Both the position numbers and the translations under genes were made by a program. Shown here piece after piece: positions 1 to 5,857 of a DNA stretch of 6,840 bases; within the stretch, counting starts at the first letter, position 1; every line of letters starts with the position of its first letter. The notes below the pieces were generated by a model that worked only from the letters and a program-made list of their open reading frames with translations, was not told the origin of the DNA and searched no databases. The DNA is from Fibrobacteraceae bacterium (GTDB lineage: Bacteria > Fibrobacterota > Fibrobacteria > Fibrobacterales > Fibrobacteraceae): NCBI GenBank assembly GCA_023231365.1, contig JALNVO010000146.1:1-6840 (forward strand). Reading direction: 5' to 3'.

Positions 1-173
1 CCGACGCGGATGCCAAAGGTATCAATAACACCCTTATTGACGCTTTGCGTCACCCCTGCGGTTCGGTCATACAACCAAGCAAGCTCGGTTGTGCGACACT
101 CACCTTGCGTGCTACTGACCACTTTTGTGCTTACGTACTTGTCGGTGCAACTCGGCAATGTGCATGCAAGCAT
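1..173 (-). CDS. Possible 5' part of a minus-strand ORF leaving the window (unrecognised)
   Basis: Read on the minus strand, an ATG at 173-171 opens a frame that stays open to the window edge (57 codons). It contains fairly protein-like stretches such as TTELAWLYDRTAGV and NKGVIDTFGIRV. The frame extends further 5' to a stop near 220, so a TTG start is also possible. No good Shine-Dalgarno sequence precedes the ATG. Two plus-strand frames are also stop-free here, so openness alone proves little, and several strong inverted repeats lie inside it. I do not recognise the family. It may be a real gene start, a decayed fragment or chance. Confidence 0.25.
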   Translation of the reverse strand, partial: MLACTLPSCTDKYVSTKVVSSTQGECRTTELAWLYDRTAGVTQSVNKGVIDTFGIRV

Positions 174-259
174 GCCCGCAACTCTCGTTTTAGCCGACAA
201 TCGTTCCCACTCCCACAGGGATCACTCCTACTCCTTTCGCACACGCATCTATGAAGGAT

Positions 260-300
260 CAGGGGCTCTAACCACTAAAGTGCCAAGAGCCCCTGTTTCT
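260..300 (+). terminator. Probable intrinsic terminator
   Basis: A perfect 10-bp G+C-rich stem, CAGGGGCTCT (260-269) with AGAGCCCCTG (286-295), encloses a 16-nt loop that can itself form CACT/AGTG. TTTCT follows on the plus strand. The T-run is short, so it is a modest terminator. The minus-strand side lacks any T-run. It could end a plus-strand transcript entering from the left. Confidence 0.5.
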
Positions 301-379
301 CACTAAGGAGTAAACTCCTAAGTGTTCATGCTTCTTGCTCGGTTTGACGCTAGAGCGTCATTGGCGGCACTGAGTTATA

Positions 380-399
380 TTGACAAGTAAATTTATCAA
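380..399. promoter_or_regulatory. Operator-like imperfect palindrome
   Basis: TTGACAA (380-386) faces TTATCAA (393-399), 6 of 7 bases symmetric around an A/T-rich centre. The dyad includes a TTGACA hexamer, but no matching -10 lies at the right distance. It could be a repressor site upstream of the operon. Base composition alone could also produce it. Confidence 0.25.
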
Positions 400-625
400 T
401 ACGACATTCGTTTTGCAGAATACTCGCCTAATTTCATGAGCGCAGACTAATTTTTAGAGGTGCCCTACTTTTTGTATGATTTACATTTTTTATTTAGGGT
501 AAAAAGGGAATCTTTTTCCCGTTGAAAAGAGGGGCTGGTGTTAGAAATAAAGGACAAAGATCTTCTTATTTTCTAAATTACTGGAGAATATAAATCACCG
601 CCATTTTTTTGTTTATGGAGTTTTA
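400..625 (+). promoter_or_regulatory. Leader and putative promoter of the clpP operon
   Basis: No gene is visible here. The best sigma70-like pair is TTTAGA (453-458), a 16-nt spacer, then TATGAT (475-480). The -10 is good and the -35 weak. Transcription from it would give a leader of about 140 nt. The leader has a small hairpin GGGAA/TTCCC (506-520) that competes with AAAAAG/CTTTTT (501-517). A second A/T-rich box, TATAAA, lies near 589. GGAG at 617-620 is the ribosome binding site, 5 nt before the clpP ATG. Confidence 0.3.
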
Positions 626-1213
626 ATGAAAACGGATAAGAATGAAGAAAAGGAACAAGATAAAGCCCCGGAATTTTTGAAGAAGGCCGAAGAGTATTTT
701 TCAAATAACCGGAAGATTTTTATGTGGTCCGCTGTCGATGATGAAATCGCCTCAAAAATTGTGAAGCAAATGCTTTATCTTGACTCGCTTTCCCATGATG
801 ATATAACTCTTTTTATCAATAGTCCAGGCGGAGTTATCTCCAGCGGGCTTGCCATTTATGATTGTATGAATGCTATCAAGAGCGACGTCGCTACGGTTTG
901 TTGTGGTCAGGCGGCTTCTATGGGTGCCGTCCTTTTGACTGCAGGGGCTAAAGACAAACGCTATGCTTGGCCGTCTGCGCGGATTATGATTCACCAACCG
1001 TTGATTCAAGGACAGATGGAAGGCCCTGCGAGCGATATTAAAATTCAGGCCGAAGAAATGCTTCGCATTCGCTCTATTACAACGAAGATCATTGCGGAAT
1101 CCAGTGGTAAGAGTATTGAAGAGGTGGATCGCGATACGGAACGAGACAACTTCATGTCTGCGGAAGAAGCTAAGGCTTATGGCCTTGTTGATTCTGTAAA
1201 GAGCATTGTCTAA
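626..1213 (+). CDS. clpP: ClpP-family serine protease subunit
   Basis: This is the proteolytic subunit of an ATP-dependent Clp protease. It would act in the cytosol as a barrel fed by an AAA+ unfoldase such as ClpX. The 195-residue protein has the full ClpP core: NSPGG at 65-69, the nucleophile in GQAASMGA (Ser98), MIHQP with His123, and DTERD with Asp174, which aligns with E. coli Asp171 after a two-residue insertion. The first 30 residues are lysine/glutamate-rich and do not resemble the usual ClpP start with its axial-loop motif and the tyrosine-containing stretch before the core. It may be a variant paralogue. The ATG at 626 has GGAG 5 nt upstream. It opens the operon and its TAA overlaps the ftsY ATG by one base. 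No unfoldase gene is in view. Confidence 0.93.
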   Translation: MKTDKNEEKEQDKAPEFLKKAEEYFSNNRKIFMWSAVDDEIASKIVKQMLYLDSLSHDDITLFINSPGGVISSGLAIYDCMNAIKSDVATVCCGQAASMGAVLLTAGAKDKRYAWPSARIMIHQPLIQGQMEGPASDIKIQAEEMLRIRSITTKIIAESSGKSIEEVDRDTERDNFMSAEEAKAYGLVDSVKSIV

Positions 1214-2115
1214 TGGGTTTGTTTTCTGTCATTAAGAGCGGGCTTTCCAAAACGCGTAATGCGATTTTAGGTGAGCTCAAAGGGATTGCCGGCAAGGGTA
1301 AAGTCTCCGATGAAATGCTGGAGGATTTGGAAGAGCGCTTGATTAAAGCGGATGTAGGAACGGAAGCTGCATTTCTTCTCACGGATGCGCTCCGGGAACA
1401 GGCTCTTGGCAAATCCCTTTCTCAGGATGAAATTCTCGACATTCTCCGCTCGGAAGCGGAGCTTTTTTTAATGGATCCGCCTCCGTTTGTGCTCAAGGGA
1501 AAACCTCATGTGATACTCGTGATCGGGGTGAATGGTGCGGGCAAGACGACGACGATCGGCAAGCTTGCCAAGCATTATAAAGATCAAGGGCACAAGGTGA
1601 TGATCGCTGCTGCGGATACTTTCCGTGCAGCGGCTATGGAACAATTAGAAGTGTGGGCGAACCGTTCCGAGGCCGAATTTGTACATCACGCAGAAGGTTC
1701 GGATCCTGCGGCCGTAGCGTTTGATGCCTGTGTAGCCGCCAAGGCAAGAGGCTGCGACATTGTGCTGATTGATACTGCTGGCCGCTTGCAGAATAAAGAT
1801 TATTTGATGGAAGAACTTGCCAAGGTTGTTCGGGTTCTCAAGAAGCAGGATGCCGCATATCCTCATGATATCTGGCTTGTTATTGATGGCAATACGGGCC
1901 AGAATACAATTAATCAGGCAAAGATTTTTAATCAGAGTTTTCCGCTTACGGGTTTGGTGGTTACCAAGCTTGATGGCACAGCTCGCGGTGGTTCCATCTT
2001 GAGTATTGCGAGCTCTCTGAAAATTCCAATTCTTTGGGTGGGCATGGGCGAGCGGATAGACCAGCTCGTTCCCTTTAATAAAGGGGAATATGTCGATGGC
2101 CTTTTCAAAGAATAA
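1213..2115 (+). CDS. ftsY: Signal recognition particle receptor FtsY
   Basis: FtsY is the SRP receptor GTPase that docks ribosome-nascent chain complexes to the inner-membrane Sec translocon. The 300-residue protein has a short N-terminal helical N domain (about 1-90) and a full NG GTPase: P-loop GVNGAGKT (105-112), DTFRAAA (135-141), DTAGR (187-191), TKLDGTARGG (251-260) and the closing GMGE (277-280). The long acidic A domain of E. coli FtsY is absent, as in many bacteria. The N-terminus GLFSVIKSGLSKTR looks amphipathic and could provide membrane contact. Ffh has the same GTPase motifs, but no methionine-rich M domain follows, which supports FtsY. Only a weak AAGAG precedes the start. The TAATG overlap suggests it depends on clpP translation. 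Confidence 0.96.
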   Translation: MGLFSVIKSGLSKTRNAILGELKGIAGKGKVSDEMLEDLEERLIKADVGTEAAFLLTDALREQALGKSLSQDEILDILRSEAELFLMDPPPFVLKGKPHVILVIGVNGAGKTTTIGKLAKHYKDQGHKVMIAAADTFRAAAMEQLEVWANRSEAEFVHHAEGSDPAAVAFDACVAAKARGCDIVLIDTAGRLQNKDYLMEELAKVVRVLKKQDAAYPHDIWLVIDGNTGQNTINQAKIFNQSFPLTGLVVTKLDGTARGGSILSIASSLKIPILWVGMGERIDQLVPFNKGEYVDGLFKE

Positions 2116-2485
2116 GCTGATTGCCGTTTTCTTTTCTTTCTTTTTGTTTTCTTGTTCTGGAAATTCTTGCCCAGTGCCTACAGAGTATGTGCATCTTTAT
2201 GCTGAAATGCGCATTGCAGAGCGGGAGTATGGAGAGACTTCTCCTGAAGGGCGCATTGTGAGAGTTGAGATTTTAAAGAAGTATGGCTATTCTCGTGTAA
2301 GGTTTGATTCTGTTGCGGAATGCATACAAAAGAATTATCAAGCTTGGGATCCTTTTCAAACGCAGGTTTCTGAATACATAGATTCTTTGGCTATTGCCGC
2401 TAGTGCCGTCCCTTCTCCGATAAAAGCTGATCCTGAAAGAGGCAGAAGGAATCCAAGGCCCTTTAAGGAAGGTCTTCCAGAATGA
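2096..2485 (+). CDS. Small lipoprotein, DUF4296-like architecture
   Basis: A short basic N-terminus (SKNK) is followed by a phenylalanine-rich hydrophobic core and a lipobox LFSC, so this is a lipoprotein of roughly 110 mature residues. The rest is helical: a first segment around EMRIAEREYG, a loop, EILKKYGYSRVRFDSV, then a charged helix, ending in a proline/arginine-rich tail. The pattern of an N-terminal helix, 'ILKKYG..RFDS' and a final helix resembles the Bacteroidota lipoprotein domain DUF4296. This is by eye and unverified. ATG 2096 is chosen over ATG 2090 because GGGG at 2083-2086 is 9 nt away rather than 3. The start lies inside ftsY and the end forms ATGA with the next gene. Function is unknown. 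Confidence 0.8.
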   Translation: MAFSKNKLIAVFFSFFLFSCSGNSCPVPTEYVHLYAEMRIAEREYGETSPEGRIVRVEILKKYGYSRVRFDSVAECIQKNYQAWDPFQTQVSEYIDSLAIAASAVPSPIKADPERGRRNPRPFKEGLPE

Positions 2486-2955
2486 ACCTTTTTGCAAAAT
2501 TCTTTTTTTTGATGTTTATCGGATCCTCTTTTGCTCTTTCTCAAAAGCCCATTGCAGAAACAGTGCGATGGGAAAAATATACAGAAGCTTTATCGGCGGC
2601 ACAAAAAGATCATAAGCTTGTTTTTGTCGACTTGTATGCCACGTGGTGCATTCCGTGTCAAGTAATGGCTGCTAATACGTTTACGGATAAGGCTGTAGTG
2701 AACCTTCTGAACTCTAGGTTCCATCCGGTCAGATTGGATGTGGATTCTCCTGAGATTATCGATTGCGATGGCAAAAAGAATACTCCGGAGCGCTGTTTTT
2801 TTGATGTATGGGAATTAGATGGTGTGCCTTCATATGTTCTAATTGCACCTAAAGGAACTTCTATTCTAACTTTGACACAGGCTTTGGATGCAGGACAAAT
2901 GCGAATACTGCTTTTTCAGTTTTTGAATAAGGAAAAGGAGTGGATTTCGGAATGA
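2482..2955 (+). CDS. Exported thioredoxin-like protein
   Basis: A Sec signal peptide (basic Lys6, hydrophobic core to about residue 19, ALS before Gln21) leads to a thioredoxin fold. The fold shows KLVFVDLYATWCIPC with the redox pair Cys56/Cys59, then the cis-proline in GVPSY (Pro116). Such proteins reduce or exchange disulfides in periplasmic or envelope partners. The layout resembles the thioredoxin_7/DsbD C-terminal-type proteins. An insertion between the active site and the cis-proline carries two extra cysteines (Cys95, Cys105), which could form a structural or regulatory disulfide. The start overlaps the lipoprotein stop as ATGA and has AAGGAAGG 9 nt upstream. The stop overlaps the glycosyltransferase start in the same way. 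The partner is unknown, but the co-translated lipoprotein is a candidate. Confidence 0.87.
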   Translation: MNLFAKFFFLMFIGSSFALSQKPIAETVRWEKYTEALSAAQKDHKLVFVDLYATWCIPCQVMAANTFTDKAVVNLLNSRFHPVRLDVDSPEIIDCDGKKNTPERCFFDVWELDGVPSYVLIAPKGTSILTLTQALDAGQMRILLFQFLNKEKEWISE

Positions 2956-4568
2956 GTATTACACCTCTTGAAATCATTTTTTGGTCTCTCCTTTTTCTGG
3001 TGGTTCACTGCTATATCATTTTCCCAGTAACGCTCCCTTTTGTGAGCGAAATTTTCCGGCGAAAGGAACGCGTTCCGGCTAGAAAAGGGATCCTTCCTAA
3101 AGTTTCCATTGTCGTTTCGGCTTATAATGAAGAATCTGTAATAGAGGCAAAAATACAGAACTTTTTGGAGTTGGACTATCCAAGGGAATCGATGCAAATC
3201 CTCATCGGCGATGATGGCTCTACAGATAAGACCGCTGAAATTGTTGCCCGCTATGAGAAACAAGGTATTACGCTCGTCAAAGCGGAGAGGAACGCCGGTA
3301 AGGCAGCTATGCTCAATCGCTTGCAAAAGATTGCAACAGGAAAGATTTTAGTGTTTTGCGATGCGAATACAATGCTTTTCCCAAATGTTATTCGTAAGTT
3401 AGTCGCTCCATTTGACGATGAAAAGATGGGCTGCGCTTGCGGGCATCTGATTCTGACAGATAAAAGCGGAAGCCCATTAGGCTCTGGAGAGCGCTCCTAT
3501 TGGGATTTGGAATCAGAGATTAAAAAGTTTGAAGGAGTCTTGGATCGCCTTATTGGAGGCAACGGAGCTCTTTATGCTATCCGCAATGAGCTTTATACCG
3601 AGCTCCCGACAAAGAAAAGTGTAATGGATGATTTTTTTATCACGGTAAAGATTCTGCAGAAAGGCTTCTTTTGCACATTCATCCCTAGCGCTATCGGTAC
3701 GGAACAGACATCAAAAGAAGGTGCGGGTGAATATCGCCGCAAAGTCCGCATTGGACGGGCCAATTACAATTACCTTTTTTCCTATTTGTCTCTCTTAAAT
3801 CCGTTTCACCCCGTATTAGCCTATCTGTTCTTTTCCCATAAGTTCTTGCGGTGGTTTACTCCCCATATTGGAATTGCCATTTTTATAGTTAATTTATTCT
3901 TACTTTCTACACATAAATTAGTTTATTTCATTTCTTTGGGGCTTATGTTGGCCTTTCTGTTTATTTCTTTAACAAAGCTTTCCAAGAGTGCTTATTATTT
4001 TATTTTGATGAATTTTGCCGTACTCAAGGGCAGCGTCCTTGCCTTTAAAAGGGAGAAGAGCGGTGGGTGGAAACGCGAGGCCAGGGGTGATGAACCGGCG
4101 ACTCCAGTGTCAAAAGTTTTCCCGGTTGTTCTGGGGGCTATACTTACTTTTGGCATAGCCTCGCCTTCTCATGCTTTAACGGCTGATGTTTCTATAGGGT
4201 CGATTAATTCTACAGAAGAATTGAAAGATTTCAATATTGACATGGAAGGCCATTGGTGGTATGGTGCAGACCAAATGGTTTTTTTGGGCCTTGGCGTGGG
4301 CTATGAGCGCTTTGGAAATGTGACGATTGTTCCTTGCACGGGCAGCCTTTGGGTTAGGTTGCCGATAGGGAGTGTTGTTCTTCCCGTCGGAACTTTTGAT
4401 CTGGGCTATGCTTTTGGCGATGATGCGCAGATGATTTGGCGTGCTGGTGGAGGCCTTGACATAAAGAATGGAAAACATTCTTCCATCATCCTTGTCGGCG
4501 GATACCAAAATTTACGCCGTGCAGGAGACTTTGTTTACCTTCGGGCAGGGCTTTTGCTTGAACTCTAA
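2952..4568 (+). CDS. Membrane GT2 glycosyltransferase fused to a signal peptide and beta-barrel-like domain
   Basis: This 538-residue frame begins with a membrane helix (about 7-31) and a cytosolic GT2 domain. Visible motifs are VSAYNEE (55-61), DDGS (87-90), DAN (137-139, DXD position), GGNGALYAIR (202-211), MDDFF (225-229) and RRKVRIG (262-268), the last in the QxxRW region. Several hydrophobic helices (about 285-365) and a basic segment KREKSGGWKREAR follow. Enzymes of this layout transfer sugars from nucleotide-sugars to lipid or polysaccharide acceptors at the inner membrane. Acceptor and donor are unknown. Residues 386-408 then look like a Sec signal peptide ending SHA, followed by about 130 residues of alternating, glycine/aromatic-rich strands. 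ATG 2952 is chosen over GTG 2940 because AAAAGGAG (2933-2940) lies upstream of it and it makes the ATGA overlap seen at the previous junction. Confidence 0.85.
   Translation: MSITPLEIIFWSLLFLVVHCYIIFPVTLPFVSEIFRRKERVPARKGILPKVSIVVSAYNEESVIEAKIQNFLELDYPRESMQILIGDDGSTDKTAEIVARYEKQGITLVKAERNAGKAAMLNRLQKIATGKILVFCDANTMLFPNVIRKLVAPFDDEKMGCACGHLILTDKSGSPLGSGERSYWDLESEIKKFEGVLDRLIGGNGALYAIRNELYTELPTKKSVMDDFFITVKILQKGFFCTFIPSAIGTEQTSKEGAGEYRRKVRIGRANYNYLFSYLSLLNPFHPVLAYLFFSHKFLRWFTPHIGIAIFIVNLFLLSTHKLVYFISLGLMLAFLFISLTKLSKSAYYFILMNFAVLKGSVLAFKREKSGGWKREARGDEPATPVSKVFPVVLGAILTFGIASPSHALTADVSIGSINSTEELKDFNIDMEGHWWYGADQMVFLGLGVGYERFGNVTIVPCTGSLWVRLPIGSVVLPVGTFDLGYAFGDDAQMIWRAGGGLDIKNGKHSSIILVGGYQNLRRAGDFVYLRAGLLLEL
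4107..4568 (+). other. C-terminal outer-membrane-barrel-like domain, possible internal GTG start
   Basis: Within the glycosyltransferase frame, GTG at 4107 would start a self-contained 153-residue exported protein. Its n-region is VSK, its core is VFPVVLGAILTFGIA, its cleavage site is SPSHA, and about 130 residues of amphipathic strands end in YLRAGLLLEL. The repeated pattern (GLGVGYERFG, LPVGTFDLGYAFGDD, WRAGGGLDI) is typical of small outer-membrane barrels or porin-fold proteins. No ribosome binding site lies at normal distance from the GTG; AGGGG is about 19 nt upstream. A fused product processed by signal peptidase, or coupled reinitiation, are both possible. The sequence does not decide between them. 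Confidence 0.55.
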
Positions 4569-4573
4569 TAATT

Positions 4574-4858
4574 TTATTCGATGGTCAAGTCTTCATCGGC
4601 GACGTTGAGCCCGGCGACGATTTCAAGTGCATCTGGTTCGTCCAAAAATTTGGCAATAAGGCCGGTGCGCTTAGAGTGGTCTTCATGAGATTCCATCTCA
4701 ATGACGTCGTCGATTTTTACGCCGATGATTGCTTTGTCTGTGACGGGGATTTTAAGGGACATACCTTTGGAAATATCTCCGCTTAGCTTTTGCCCTCTGA
4801 AAATCAAGCTTTTTTGATCTTCGCCAAATAAAGTTCTTTTAACGTGAAATGTAGCCAT
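4574..4858 (-). CDS. Small EF-Tu domain-2-like protein
   Basis: This is a 94-residue protein with no signal peptide or membrane helix. It is rich in short beta-strands and acidic near its end. The order of elements (FRGQKLSGDISKGMSLKIPV, then IIGVKIDDVIEME, ending GLNVADEDLTIE) resembles the beta-barrel domain 2 of EF-Tu-type GTPases standing alone, without a G domain. This is a by-eye fold guess. The ATG at 4858 has no Shine-Dalgarno sequence. A TATAAC box sits about 8 nt before the start on the minus strand, so translation from a very short leader is possible. It converges on the glycosyltransferase gene with 5 bp between stops and diverges from mqnA. It could bind a nucleic acid or a translation factor, but nothing proves this. 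Confidence 0.75.
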   Translation of the reverse strand: MATFHVKRTLFGEDQKSLIFRGQKLSGDISKGMSLKIPVTDKAIIGVKIDDVIEMESHEDHSKRTGLIAKFLDEPDALEIVAGLNVADEDLTIE

Positions 4859-4928
4859 ATCGTTATGTTATACGATCGAATGAAAAATGTTGATTTTTGT
4901 ATCCATGCTGAAAAGTTAAATTTTTCTC
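4859..4928. promoter_or_regulatory. Divergent promoter region with a dyad
   Basis: Seventy bases separate two divergent starts. The dyad ATCGT (4859-4863) / ACGAT (4872-4876) abuts the minus-strand start codon and overlaps its TATAAC box (minus strand), so a protein bound there could block that gene. For the plus strand no convincing promoter or ribosome binding site is seen before the mqnA ATG, only A/T-rich sequence. Confidence 0.3.
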
Positions 4929-5741
4929 ATGGTTTTGCGTATAGGAAGAATCCCTTTTTTGGTCTGTGCTCCGTTTTTTCATCTTTTTTTACAAAGAGAG
5001 CGCCGGTTTCAGGATTATTATTTTGAAGATGGCGTTCCAAGGGCTTTGAATAAGAAGTTATGGTCTGGAGAAATCCATCTTGCTCCAGCATCTTCCATCG
5101 CATATGCCCGGGCTCCTCAGAGCTTGGTCCTCGCTCCGGATATTTGCACATCTTCAAAATTGGAAGTCCATTCCGTGGAATTGTTTTCAAGGTGCCCAAT
5201 AGAGGATCTTTCAAAGAAACGCATCTTTCTCAGTTCGCAGAGTGCGACTTCTGTAGCGTTGTTGCGCATTCTTTGTTCTCAACGATATCACATCTCACCT
5301 GAATTTATTATAAATGAAAATACAGACTTTGATGCTAAGTTGTTGATAGGAGATGAGGCCCTTCTTGAAAAAATGAAGATGGGATTTCCGTATTGTTATG
5401 ATCTGGCTTCTTTGTGGCGTGAGTGGCAAGGGCTTCCTTTTGTATTCGGAGCGTGGAGCATCCATCATTCCGCTTTATTTTCGGATGTCCGTCCTCTTCT
5501 AGAGGCCTTTTTGACAGACGTTAAAGAATCCATAAAAGTATTCCGGGAATCGCCAGAAAGGGCTCTCGCTTCTTGGAGCGCTTTGTACTCAAACACGTTT
5601 CCAAAAGAGTTCCTCCTAAATTATTACGGTTCTTTGGATTATGAATTTACCGAAGAGAGGAAAGAGTCTCTTTCCCTTTATTTTTTGCTTTGCAAAAAGG
5701 AAGGCATCCTTTTGGATGCTCCGAAGTTAAAGTTCCTTTGA
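4929..5741 (+). CDS. mqnA: MqnA-family chorismate dehydratase (menaquinone futalosine pathway)
   Basis: MqnA converts chorismate to 3-[(1-carboxyvinyl)oxy]benzoate, the first step of the futalosine route to menaquinone, in the cytosol. The 270-residue length and motif order fit the MqnA/MqnD periplasmic-binding-protein-like fold: RIGRIPFL at 4-11, PRALNKKLWSGEI then PASS (53-56), VHSVELFS (80-87), SATSVALLRIL (105-115), DAKLLIGDEAL (135-145) and YDLASLWREWQGLPFVFGAW (157-176). These favour MqnA over MqnD. The usual YLN motif near the N-terminus reads FLV here, so a conserved asparagine is replaced by Val12. ATG 4929 is the first start after an in-frame stop at 4917. It has no visible ribosome binding site. 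No other menaquinone gene is in the window. Confidence 0.85.
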   Translation: MVLRIGRIPFLVCAPFFHLFLQRERRFQDYYFEDGVPRALNKKLWSGEIHLAPASSIAYARAPQSLVLAPDICTSSKLEVHSVELFSRCPIEDLSKKRIFLSSQSATSVALLRILCSQRYHISPEFIINENTDFDAKLLIGDEALLEKMKMGFPYCYDLASLWREWQGLPFVFGAWSIHHSALFSDVRPLLEAFLTDVKESIKVFRESPERALASWSALYSNTFPKEFLLNYYGSLDYEFTEERKESLSLYFLLCKKEGILLDAPKLKFL

Positions 5742-5857
5742 ATGTAATGCCTGCTATGCGTTGCTTCTATACCTTGAAAAATTTTCTTTTCCCTGTTGAA
5801 AATTTAAGTATTGAATGTAGTTTTAGATAAGGATGAAGGGATTTAAAGGGATTTCGC
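5742..5857 (+). promoter_or_regulatory. Spacer with weak promoter and strong RBS for the REC-GGDEF gene
   Basis: The 116-bp gap is A/T-rich. TTGAAA (5796-5801), 16 nt, then TAGTTT (5818-5823) is a weak sigma70-like pair. AAAGGGA (5845-5851) ends 6 nt before the ATG and is a good ribosome binding site that fixes the start at 5858. No intrinsic terminator for mqnA was found. Only a GCATCC/GGATGC hairpin inside the end of mqnA (5704-5719) exists, without a T-run. Confidence 0.35.

Larger units (their letters stand above)
1..400. other. Inverted-repeat-dense region
   Basis: This stretch contains a chain of short, mostly perfect dyads: TCAATAA/TTATTGA (22-40), TGACGC/GCGTCA (38-52), ACAACC/GGTTGT (71-92, with an inner AGC/GCT), GCATGC/GCATGC (162-175), a 10-bp stem at 260-295, CACT-AGGAGT/ACTCCT-AGTG (301-324) and TGACGC/GCGTCA again (345-360). 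The first two overlap and exclude each other as hairpins. The pattern could be a structured RNA on either strand, a cluster of protein-binding sites, or remnants of small repeats. No known RNA family was recognised. Confidence 0.5.

Noticed and set aside
50..61. 12-base match (TCACCCCTGCGG) to the reverse complement of 6806-6817
   Set aside because: One or a few 12-base matches are expected by chance in a window of this length, so it is not evidence that the two ends are copies of one element.
10..306. 98-codon plus-strand open frame
   Set aside because: Composition is not protein-like, the frame runs through the terminator stem at 260-295, and no ribosome binding site precedes its ATG. It looks like a non-coding open frame.
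2940..2942. GTG at 2940 as the glycosyltransferase start
   Set aside because: The AAAAGGAG ribosome binding site ends directly on it, leaving no spacer. ATG 2952 has the usual ATGA overlap.
4176..4508. Long minus-strand open frame within the glycosyltransferase C-terminal region
   Set aside because: It is a shadow of the plus-strand gene, with no recognisable motifs and no ribosome binding site.
4927..5214. Minus-strand open frame over mqnA
   Set aside because: The plus frame carries clear MqnA motifs throughout. The minus frame has none.
5704..5719. GCATCC-TTTT-GGATGC hairpin as a terminator for mqnA
   Set aside because: It lies inside the coding sequence and is not followed by a T-run.
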